5,723 nucleotides of DNA from an uncultured Collinsella sp. (GTDB lineage Bacteria > Actinomycetota > Coriobacteriia > Coriobacteriales > Coriobacteriaceae), in assembly GCA_958438125.1 (NCBI GenBank), contig CAUBQN010000094.1, positions 1 through 5,723 on the forward strand, read 5' to 3'. The position numbers and the translations under genes were made by a program. Below are positions 1-4,671 of the stretch, one piece after another (positions within the stretch are counted from its first letter, which is position 1; every line of letters starts with the position of its first letter). The notes beneath the pieces were generated by a model that was given only the letters and a program-made list of their open reading frames with translations, had not been told where the DNA came from and did not search any database.

Positions 1-260
1 TTGAACTTGTTCTCGCTGTAGAACTTCTGCATCTCCTCGGCCTGACGCTGGGGATCGTCGGCATAGCGCTCCTGGATCTCGAGCATCTTGGGCTGCAGCA
101 CCTGCATGCGAGCCGTCGACTTGGTCGACTTGAGCATAAGCGGCGTCAGCAGCAGACGGATGATGACCACCAGGATGATGATGGACAGGCCCCAGTCGAC
201 CGCAAAGGTCTGGATGAGCTTGAGCAGCTCGAAAAGGATGTTAACGATCCAATCCCACAT
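1..260 (-). CDS. yidC: YidC/Oxa1-family membrane protein insertase, N-terminal part (cut by window edge)
   Basis: Reading leftward from an ATG at 258-260 gives 86 codons that stay open to position 1, so only the N-terminus is present. It begins MWDWIVNILFELLKLIQTF, followed by a strongly hydrophobic segment at about residues 24-40 (GLSIIILVVIIRLLLTPLML). After that comes KSTKSTARMQVLQPKMLEIQ and a charged helix. This matches the first conserved transmembrane helix and start of the cytoplasmic hairpin of YidC2/SpoIIIJ-type insertases. Family members insert and fold inner-membrane proteins alone or with SecYEG. A clear Shine-Dalgarno (GGAGGA, minus strand, 269-274) lies 8 nt upstream of the ATG. 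It is the last visible gene of the rpmH-rnpA-yidD-yidC group, 29 bp after yidD. The first residues look like a short amphipathic region and not a lipoprotein signal, since no lipobox Cys is seen. Confidence 0.93.
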   Translation of the reverse strand, partial: MWDWIVNILFELLKLIQTFAVDWGLSIIILVVIIRLLLTPLMLKSTKSTARMQVLQPKMLEIQERYADDPQRQAEEMQKFYSENKF

Positions 261-289
261 GTAAGTTTTCCTCCGATAGCGAGTGCCCG

Positions 290-514
290 CTAGGGCACAG
301 GGTCATAACCGCCGACGTGCAGGGGATTGCAGCGAGCGATGCGCCTCACGGCAAGCCAGCAGCCTCTCAAAACACCGTGCTTCTCAATCGCCTGGATGGC
401 GTATTGCGAGCACGTTGGGTAATAAATGCAGGCGTCAGGCAATAAGGGCGAAATAACCTGTTGATATATGCGAATAGGAGCGATGGCAACACGTCGCAAA
501 ACGTGATTGCTCAT
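290..514 (-). CDS. yidD: YidD, membrane protein insertion efficiency factor
   Basis: A 74-residue protein with the family's signature: a Pro-Leu-Leu-Pro stretch, then CIYYPTCSQYAIQAIEKHG (about residues 29-47), then RRIARCNPLHVGGYDPVP at the C-terminus. The three conserved Cys (29, 35, 62) and the terminal GGYDPVP are intact, and the length is normal for the family (about 70-85). YidD is a small, peripheral, amphipathic membrane protein that helps Sec/YidC-dependent insertion. Its ATG overlaps the rnpA stop by 4 nt (ATGA at 511-514 on the minus strand), which indicates translational coupling, and yidC follows after 29 bp. Identification is secure from motifs plus gene order. Confidence 0.96.
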   Translation of the reverse strand: MSNHVLRRVAIAPIRIYQQVISPLLPDACIYYPTCSQYAIQAIEKHGVLRGCWLAVRRIARCNPLHVGGYDPVP

Positions 515-849
515 CGCTCCTCCCCGGCAACGCCGGCGCGCTTCATAAGCGAACGCAACGCCTTGTCCATCTCCTGCGGCGAGGAAACCCTCGTCTTGGG
601 AGTTGCAAACAAGATGATGTCATAACCCGCAACGGGAAATCCGCAGCTGCGGGCGGCCTCGCGCATCACACGCTTAGATCGGTTGCGCACGACGGCACAA
701 CCGAGTCGCTTAGCACCAACGAAGGCGACCCTTCCGGAGTCGCCTTCGCCAACCGATTCACATATGGTCATTCGAATCAGAGGGTGATTGAAACGACGCC
801 CCTGACTGAACACATGCTCGAAATCTTGCCGAGACTTAATAGTCTTCAT
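511..849 (-). CDS. rnpA: Ribonuclease P protein component
   Basis: A 112-residue basic protein. The N-terminus MKTIKSRQDFEHVFSQGRRF carries the usual F-x-x-VF-xxGRR pattern that forms the substrate-binding cleft. The RNR signature is at residues 54-60 (VRNRSKR, within GCAVVRNRSKRVMREAAR). The length is typical of bacterial RnpA. It binds the catalytic RNase P RNA and helps recognise the 5' leader of precursor tRNAs in the cytoplasm. It begins 20 bp after the rpmH stop, and its stop overlaps the yidD start. No good Shine-Dalgarno is visible in the 20 nt upstream of the ATG (CAGCGATACACACATCTCGC), so translation may depend on coupling to rpmH. The start is supported by family alignment, not by a ribosome binding site. 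Confidence 0.96.
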   Translation of the reverse strand: MKTIKSRQDFEHVFSQGRRFNHPLIRMTICESVGEGDSGRVAFVGAKRLGCAVVRNRSKRVMREAARSCGFPVAGYDIILFATPKTRVSSPQEMDKALRSLMKRAGVAGEER

Positions 850-869
850 GCGAGATGTGTGTATCGCTG

Positions 870-1004
870 CTAGACAGTGAGACGCTTGCGGCCCTTGGCG
901 CGACGACGGGCGAGCACGGCACGACCACCCTTAGTGGCCATACGGGCACGGAAGCCATGGGTCTTGGCACGCTTACGCTTATTAGGCTGATACGTACGCT
1001 TCAT
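870..1004 (-). CDS. rpmH: Large-subunit ribosomal protein bL34
   Basis: A 44-residue, Arg/Lys-rich protein starting MKRTYQPNKRKRAKTHGFRA and ending in RRAKGRKRLTV, the standard bL34 sequence and length. The frame stays open for 20 more codons upstream to an ATG at 1062-1064. That longer start is rejected because a strong Shine-Dalgarno (AGGAGGA, minus strand, 1012-1018) sits 7 nt before the ATG at 1002-1004, and because L34 always starts MKRT. First gene of the leftward operon, with a good promoter about 75-100 bp upstream and rnpA 20 bp downstream. L34 binds 23S rRNA in the 50S subunit. Confidence 0.98.
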   Translation of the reverse strand: MKRTYQPNKRKRAKTHGFRARMATKGGRAVLARRRAKGRKRLTV

Positions 1005-1011
1005 CTTAAGT

Positions 1012-1018
1012 TCCTCCT
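1012..1018 (-). promoter_or_regulatory. Strong ribosome binding site that fixes the rpmH start
   Basis: AGGAGGA on the minus strand, 7 nt before the ATG at 1002-1004. It excludes the longer in-frame ATG at 1062-1064. Confidence 0.9.
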
Positions 1019-1032
1019 GCTGCATTTCGAGT

Positions 1033-1050
1033 GTCCGCGGGGACGCGGAC
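1033..1050 (-). repeat. GC-rich hairpin in the rpmH leader
   Basis: Perfect inverted repeat GTCCGCG / CGCGGAC (7 bp) with a 4-nt loop at 1040-1043. It lies in the predicted 5' untranslated region of rpmH, 14 nt upstream of the Shine-Dalgarno. No T-tract follows, so it is not an evident terminator. It could stabilise the transcript or be a site for feedback on L34 synthesis; that role is inference. Confidence 0.55.
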
Positions 1051-1076
1051 GCAGATATAGACACGTGAGCTTGAAG

Positions 1077-1106
1077 ATTGTAGGGAAATCAATGTTCAAA
1101 TGTCAA
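1077..1106 (-). promoter_or_regulatory. Sigma70-type promoter for rpmH-rnpA-yidD-yidC
   Basis: On the minus strand, TTGACA (1101-1106, perfect -35) is followed after 18 bp by TACAAT (1077-1082, one mismatch to TATAAT). This predicts transcription starting near 1070 and a leader of about 65 nt containing the hairpin at 1033-1050 and the rpmH ribosome binding site. The promoter points left and lies about 100 bp from the DnaA-box cluster. Confidence 0.8.
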
Positions 1107-1203
1107 GAAATCAAAGGTAAAAGGTTGCGCAGTTCACACGGTTCCCCCATAAGCCAAGCTCGATTTAGCGGTGCATGGCAACTTTTCACGATATTTCATC
1201 GAG

Positions 1204-1212
1204 TTTTCAACA
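1204..1212 (+). promoter_or_regulatory. DnaA box (exact TTTTCAACA)
   Basis: TTTTCAACA followed by GG. One of four exact copies in the window and part of the left oriC cluster. Confidence 0.75.
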
Positions 1213-1256
1213 GGTCATGTTGGCAATGTTGAGAACTTTTCGTCCGTTTTCCAAAG

Positions 1257-1265
1257 TTTTCAACA
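1257..1265 (+). promoter_or_regulatory. DnaA box (exact TTTTCAACA)
   Basis: TTTTCAACA followed by GG, in the same orientation as the copy at 1204 and 53 bp from it (about five helical turns), so both would lie on the same DNA face. Confidence 0.75.
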
Positions 1266-1349
1266 GGTTTTGAAAGTTTGTCGAAAGATGAGAAACATTG
1301 CACGGTGAGCTACTATTTGTTCGAAACCTTTTGGAAGATTGCGAGCGGC

Positions 1350-2702
1350 ATGTCTGACGACTTTTACACCATGGTCGATTCCGGAGACCCGGCACCCGAC
1401 AACGAGCACATCACCGGCGTGCGCGAAGAGCGTGACGAAGGTGAACAGACGACAACGCAGGCGCCAAAAGCCATGTACGCCGCGCGCATCGCCGTCTATG
1501 ACGACATGCTGTCGACACCGCGTGTGATCGTCATCGATCCGCAAGATGTCCGCACGTATTTGGAAGAGACGACCAACACCGTCTACCAGTGCATGAAAGA
1601 ACAAGGTGGCCATATCTCGCTCATGGTCATCCGCGAGATTGTCGAAAACTTTATCCACGCACACTTTGCAGAGCCCATCATCTCGATTCTGGACGGCGGA
1701 GACACCATCCGCTTTGCTGACCAAGGACCCGGCATCGACGACAAGGAACGCGCTTTCGACTTTGGCGTTACCAGCGCAAACAGCAAGATGAAGCGCTATA
1801 TCCGTGGAACCGGAGCAGGGTTTCCCATGGTGCAGGAGTATTTGGAAAACGCCGGCGGTGCCGTATCCATCGAGGACAACATGGGCAACGGCACCGTGGT
1901 TACGGTAAGCCTGAACCCTAAACGCGTGCAGGAAATCGAGCGTGCCGGCGGACGCGGTGCTGCCGTGCGGCCCGAGACGGAGCAGCCCACATATCCCCTG
2001 CCGGGAGCTTTTGCGCAGCAGCCCATGGCAACGCAGCAGATGCAGCCCCCCGTGGGGCAGATGCAGCAGCCCGGAATGCTTCCCACACAAGAGCCCCAGG
2101 CGGCATCTATGTCGATGACGCCAAACATGCCAGAGGCCATGCCGCTGGCAGATCAGGATGCAGCAGCAATGCAGCAGGCGACGGGGGCACCGGGTGGCCA
2201 GCAAATGGGCTATCAGCCGTACCAACGGGGATATCCATATCAGCAGATGCCGCCACTGGGGTATGGCCAGCAGTTCCCGCAGCAGTACCAACAGGGATAT
2301 CAGCAGCCGTACCAGCAGATGCCGCAGCAGCAGTACAACCTCTGGGCCCAACAGATGCCTCTGCAGCCTTACCAACAGTGGCCTCAAAGTTTTCAACAGC
2401 AAATGCCGCCGATGCAGAGTTCTCAACAACCAGCAGCTCAAATGATGTATCCTAATGCAGCAAATCAGTATGCGCAGCCACAACCGGACGTGTTCGTAAG
2501 CGATCGCGGCAACGCCGCGCTGGGCTATCTGGCGCAAAATCAAGCGTGCGGTGCAACCGATCTGGCGAGGGCGTTTGGAAACTCGGCCCCCACTTGGTCA
2601 CGCACGCTCAATGACTTGGCGCAGGCCGGCTTGGTCATCAAGCATGGCCAGAAATACCATCTGACCGAACTCGGCGCCGCTCGCGTGCGAGCTCAGAGCT
2701 AA
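1350..2702 (+). CDS. Uncharacterised GHKL-ATPase / prion-like / winged-helix protein cotranscribed with dnaA
   Basis: A 450-residue protein not recognised by name. Residues 1-45 are acidic and polar. Residues about 50-190 look like a GHKL (Bergerat) ATPase: N-box REIVENFIHAHF (95-106, with Glu96 and Asn100), G1 box DQGPG (124-128), G2 box GTGAGF (153-158) and a closing NMGNGT (177-182). The spacing resembles the anti-sigma kinase SpoIIAB and histidine-kinase catalytic domains, but no phospho-acceptor His domain, sensor or membrane segment is present. Residues 221-380 are low complexity (48 Gln in 160, plus Pro, Met, Tyr). Residues about 385-447 look like a winged helix (ATDLARAFGNSAPTWSRTLN, then LVIKHGQKYHLTE). 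dnaA follows after 15 bp, so they are probably one operon. Start choice: ATG 1350, with a GGAAGA at 1333-1338 rather far upstream. In-frame TTG 1278 and GTG 1305 would add 24 or 15 residues but lack a good ribosome binding site, and TTG 1278 lies inside the DnaA-box cluster. Function is unknown; a DNA-binding ATP switch regulating replication or transcription is inference. Confidence 0.88.
   Translation: MSDDFYTMVDSGDPAPDNEHITGVREERDEGEQTTTQAPKAMYAARIAVYDDMLSTPRVIVIDPQDVRTYLEETTNTVYQCMKEQGGHISLMVIREIVENFIHAHFAEPIISILDGGDTIRFADQGPGIDDKERAFDFGVTSANSKMKRYIRGTGAGFPMVQEYLENAGGAVSIEDNMGNGTVVTVSLNPKRVQEIERAGGRGAAVRPETEQPTYPLPGAFAQQPMATQQMQPPVGQMQQPGMLPTQEPQAASMSMTPNMPEAMPLADQDAAAMQQATGAPGGQQMGYQPYQRGYPYQQMPPLGYGQQFPQQYQQGYQQPYQQMPQQQYNLWAQQMPLQPYQQWPQSFQQQMPPMQSSQQPAAQMMYPNAANQYAQPQPDVFVSDRGNAALGYLAQNQACGATDLARAFGNSAPTWSRTLNDLAQAGLVIKHGQKYHLTELGAARVRAQS
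2010..2489 (+). repeat. CAG-rich low-complexity coding tract (Gln/Pro/Met/Tyr segment)
   Basis: Codes for residues 221-380 of the GHKL protein. Imperfect short repeats of the type YQQ/PYQQM/QQPYQQ recur, mostly written with CAG and some CAA codons. Gln makes up 30% of the segment, with many Pro, Met and Tyr and few charged residues. The repeats are degenerate, so this is a compositional repeat and not a clean tandem array. It links the ATPase domain to the winged helix and is predicted to be disordered. Confidence 0.8.
2390..2428 (+). promoter_or_regulatory. DnaA-box-like pair inside the GHKL coding sequence
   Basis: An exact TTTTCAACA at 2390-2398 and a one-mismatch TTCTCAACA at 2420-2428, same strand, 30 bp apart, about 300 bp before the dnaA start. 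They lie in the Gln-rich tract, where Gln codons (CAA/CAG) next to Phe or Ser codons easily produce such strings, so they may be chance. Confidence 0.35.
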
Positions 2703-2707
2703 AGAAC

Positions 2708-2714
2708 GGGAGAG
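2708..2714 (+). promoter_or_regulatory. Ribosome binding site of dnaA (supports the GTG start)
   Basis: GGGAGAG 3 nt before the GTG at 2718-2720 (GGGAG core, 5-nt spacer). It fits in the 15-bp gap after the stop of the upstream gene. Confidence 0.65.
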
Positions 2715-2717
2715 ACA

Positions 2718-4442
2718 GTGGACGAGGAAGCAAGCATCATCCTGGGGGATGCCATCGCCTTTTGCCAGCGCGACGGCCAAGATGCACGCCTCATCAACAT
2801 GCTGGGGCAATCGCGGGCCATAAGCCTGACCGAAGATACGCTCACGATCGAGGCCCCCTCGCGCTTTGCCATCGCGCAGCTCAAAAAGCATCAGCCGACT
2901 ATTGAGGCCTATCTGGAAGAAATCGCCTTTGCACCGATCGCGCTCGACATCGTGGCACCGCAAGGCGCCGCAACGGAATCCGCTGCCGCGACGGCGCCCG
3001 CCACGGCTCCCGCCGCTTCCCCGGCGGCACCGACCTCCGCAGGCGACGTGCCGACAATCGAGCACCAGCACAGCGATGTTTCCCGTGAAACCATGGCACC
3101 GTTGCCGACCGCGGCGGCGACGTCAACGAACGCACCCGTCACGCACATGCCTATCGCTCACGACGCAGCGGCGGGCGCGGATTCGGGCATTGCAATCAAG
3201 AACACGCTCTCGGCCGATGATTTTCGTCGCATGATGAACCAGATGAAGGGCGGAGCGCCGACTAAATCCACGCAAGCTGCGACCCCCGCTTCACCCATAC
3301 CGGCGCCGACCGTGCCGGCCGAGCAGAATACGGATGGAGCCCCGCTCGCCGCGAACTCAAAATTTACCTTTGAGAACTTTGTCTACGGCCCCGAAAACAG
3401 CCATGCCTATCGCTCGGCACTCAAGTTTGCCGCCCTCGCGGACGAGCGCGGCACATGCACATCACTGTTCATCTACGGCAAATCGGGCCTGGGCAAGACG
3501 CACCTGCTGCTTGCCATCAAAAACGAGCTCGCCGAGAAGTCGCCCGAGATCAAGGTCAAGTATGCCAACTCCCAGGCATATCTGGACGACCTGATGACCG
3601 AGTTCGACCGCCAAAAGAAGAGCAACGCCCCCATCATGCAGGCGTACCACGGCGTGGACGTGCTCATCATCGATGACATCCAAAACATCATCGGCAAGCG
3701 CGCGAGCGTGGACTACTTTTTCCAGCTCATGGACGAGTTCATCCGCAACAACAAGAAGGTCGTCATCGCGGCAGACCGTGCCCCCAAGGACCTGAGCATG
3801 GACGAGCGTCTGACCAGCCGCTTCAACGCCGGCATGCTCTGCCTGGTCGCAGAGCCCAGCTACGAGATGAAATACAAGATCTTGCAGCGCTATTACGAGA
3901 ACACCATCGTCGCCGCTCCCGAGGCAGGCGACGACTCGCTGCTGGCGGCCTATGGGGGCGACGGCGGACACCTGACCGACGAGCACTTTAAACACATGGC
4001 CGAGGTCTCGGGCACCAACATCCGCGAACTCGAGAGCTTTTGCGAGCGCTGCGCCGGCGAGGCGGGCGACCGCGAGCGCGAGGGCGGGGAGCTCACCTTT
4101 GACGATATCGACGCCATCGCCAGCCAGTACTTCGACACATCGGCCAAAAAGATCAACGTCCAGACGGTTCAGTCCGTCATCGAAGAGCAGTACGGCGTGA
4201 CGCACGAGGAGCTCATCGGCCCGCGTCGCAACGCCAATATCGCCAAAGCACGCCATATCGCTATCTACCTGGCCATCGAGATGTGCGAGATGACGACCAC
4301 GGCGGTGGGCGCCGAATTTGGCAACCGCAACCACTCGACCGTCAGCACGAGCTACAAAAAGGTCCAGAAGATGATCCAGGAAGACCGTACCGTCACCGAA
4401 GACCTCAAATCGCTGCGCGATAAAATTACACTGCGCTCGTAG
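2718..4442 (+). CDS. dnaA: Chromosomal replication initiator protein DnaA
   Basis: A 574-residue protein starting at GTG. Domain I is about 1-80 (TLTIEAPSRFAIAQLKKH matches the conserved part). Domain II is a long Ala/Pro/Thr-rich linker, about 83-210. Domain III (AAA+, about 213-470) has Walker A GKSGLGKTH (254-262), Walker B VLIIDDIQ (315-322), sensor 1 AADRAPKD (351-358), box VII RLTSRF with the arginine finger at Arg368, and sensor 2 NIRELES with Arg436. Domain IV (about 480-574) has the signature ARHIAIYLAIEM...GAEFGNRNHSTV (511-542). DnaA-ATP binds boxes at oriC, melts the DNA and loads the helicase. Oddities: an extra Gly/Asp-rich stretch of about 20 residues (about 400-419) between box VII and sensor 2, and NRNHSTV where most DnaA proteins have GRDHTTV. 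The total is longer than E. coli DnaA (467), mainly from the linker. DnaA boxes flank the GHKL-dnaA pair, so self-regulation is likely. Confidence 0.98.
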   Translation: MDEEASIILGDAIAFCQRDGQDARLINMLGQSRAISLTEDTLTIEAPSRFAIAQLKKHQPTIEAYLEEIAFAPIALDIVAPQGAATESAAATAPATAPAASPAAPTSAGDVPTIEHQHSDVSRETMAPLPTAAATSTNAPVTHMPIAHDAAAGADSGIAIKNTLSADDFRRMMNQMKGGAPTKSTQAATPASPIPAPTVPAEQNTDGAPLAANSKFTFENFVYGPENSHAYRSALKFAALADERGTCTSLFIYGKSGLGKTHLLLAIKNELAEKSPEIKVKYANSQAYLDDLMTEFDRQKKSNAPIMQAYHGVDVLIIDDIQNIIGKRASVDYFFQLMDEFIRNNKKVVIAADRAPKDLSMDERLTSRFNAGMLCLVAEPSYEMKYKILQRYYENTIVAAPEAGDDSLLAAYGGDGGHLTDEHFKHMAEVSGTNIRELESFCERCAGEAGDREREGGELTFDDIDAIASQYFDTSAKKINVQTVQSVIEEQYGVTHEELIGPRRNANIAKARHIAIYLAIEMCEMTTTAVGAEFGNRNHSTVSTSYKKVQKMIQEDRTVTEDLKSLRDKITLRS

Positions 4443-4450
4443 GGAAATAG

Positions 4451-4495
4451 AGACACCTGTTGAAAACTTGTCGAAACCATGGGCATAAGGTGTCT
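4451..4495. repeat. 8-bp perfect inverted repeat enclosing two DnaA boxes
   Basis: AGACACCT (4451-4458) and its exact complement AGGTGTCT (4488-4495) are separated by 29 bp. The spacer carries the exact box on the minus strand (4458-4466, sharing one base with the left arm) and the variant TGTCGAAAC (4469-4477). It starts 9 bp after the dnaA stop. The loop is long and is followed by AAAA, not T residues, so a terminator is unlikely. Confidence 0.6.
4458..4466 (-). promoter_or_regulatory. DnaA box (exact TTTTCAACA, minus strand)
   Basis: Read on the minus strand it is TTTTCAACAGG, the same 11-mer as at 1204 and 1257. A variant box (GTTTCGACA on the minus strand) lies just downstream at 4469-4477. 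Confidence 0.75.
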
Positions 4496-4612
4496 AAAAC
4501 CCAACCCGCGGTGGTGAAAAGTTTTGCGCAGGTTTTGAACGTGGAAAACCACCCCCGTTGCACACAGGTTGCTGTCGATTCTCTTTCTGGGTCTGACCTG
4601 CGTCTTTGGGAG

Positions 4613-4630
4613 TAATCAACAGTTTCGTCA
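4613..4630 (+). promoter_or_regulatory. Tandem DnaA-box-like pair next to the unwinding element
   Basis: TAATCAACA (4613-4621) is directly abutted by GTTTCGTCA (4622-4630), both on the plus strand. The first differs from TTTTCAACA at two A/T positions. The second is one mismatch from GTTTCGACA, the variant box seen at 4469-4477. The pair ends 3 bp before the trio tract. This is the arrangement of the two origin-proximal boxes at the B. subtilis unwinding site. Confidence 0.6.
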
Positions 4631-4648
4631 GTGCTATTACTATTATTA

Positions 4649-4662
4649 AGATATTTATATCT
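4649..4662. repeat. AT-rich palindrome in the unwinding element
   Basis: AGATAT-TT-ATATCT, a perfect 6-bp inverted repeat with a 2-nt centre, immediately after the trio tract and 18 bp before the dnaN ATG. It could be a protein site or simply easily melted DNA. Confidence 0.5.
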
Positions 4663-4664
4663 AA

Positions 4665-4671
4665 AGAAAGG
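4665..4671 (+). promoter_or_regulatory. Ribosome binding site of dnaN
   Basis: AGAAAGG, 9 nt before the ATG at 4681. A moderate Shine-Dalgarno lying inside the A+T-rich unwinding stretch. Confidence 0.6.

Larger units (their letters stand above)
1204..1287. other. Left DnaA-box cluster (oriC, part 1)
   Basis: Two exact TTTTCAACAGG elements on the plus strand (9-mers at 1204-1212 and 1257-1265). A one-mismatch copy, TTCTCAACA, is on the minus strand at 1227-1235. Weaker look-alikes are TTTTCCAAA at 1247-1255 and TGTCGAAAG (minus strand CTTTCGACA) at 1279-1287. The same 11-mer recurs in the dnaA-dnaN intergenic. Compared with the E. coli box TTATCCACA, the copies differ at positions 3 (A to T) and 6 (C to A). 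Clustering in front of the dnaA operon at the rpmH-dnaA junction is the standard place for oriC boxes. Confidence 0.78.
1005..1349. other. Intergenic region between rpmH and the GHKL-dnaA operon
   Basis: 345 bp without a convincing gene. It holds the rpmH leader and promoter (1005-1106), a stretch at 1107-1200 in which I see no clear element, the DnaA-box cluster (1204-1287), and about 60 bp before the ATG at 1350. I could not find a convincing -35/-10 pair for the rightward operon. Its promoter probably overlaps or lies close to the DnaA boxes, which would allow autoregulation by DnaA (inference). Confidence 0.7.

Noticed and set aside
458..468. CCTGTTGATAT in yidD, resembling the box on the minus strand
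   Set aside because: Two mismatches, isolated, and within codons of the conserved yidD reading frame.
855..1232. Plus-strand open frame of 125 codons across rpmH and its promoter
   Set aside because: It overlaps rpmH antisense, runs through the rpmH promoter and DnaA-box region, and resembles no family I know.
1278..1349. N-terminal extension of the GHKL protein from TTG 1278 or GTG 1305
   Set aside because: No usable ribosome binding site at either codon, and TTG 1278 lies inside the DnaA-box cluster. ATG 1350 is preferred, though its own ribosome binding site is weak, so this is not settled.
1651..1659. TTATCCACG, one mismatch from the E. coli DnaA box
   Set aside because: It encodes part of the conserved N-box of the ATPase domain (FIHAH), so codon constraint explains it. 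It does not match the TTTTCAACA form repeated in this window.
1260..2543. Long open frame of 427 codons on the minus strand opposite the GHKL gene
   Set aside because: Its composition (runs of Leu, His, Arg, Cys) is what the antisense of a CAG-rich Gln tract gives. It has no recognisable domain and overlaps a gene with clear motifs.
3462..4334. Open frame of 290 codons on the minus strand opposite dnaA
   Set aside because: A shadow of dnaA: the plus strand carries intact Walker, sensor and domain IV motifs, while this frame is a Val/Leu/Asp/Gly-rich antisense product with no ribosome binding site that I can see.
4510..4553. Possible terminator hairpins after dnaA (GGTGGT/ACCACC, GGTTTT/AAAACC)
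   Set aside because: Stems are short or loops long and no T-tract follows. They may be coincidental with partial DnaA boxes.
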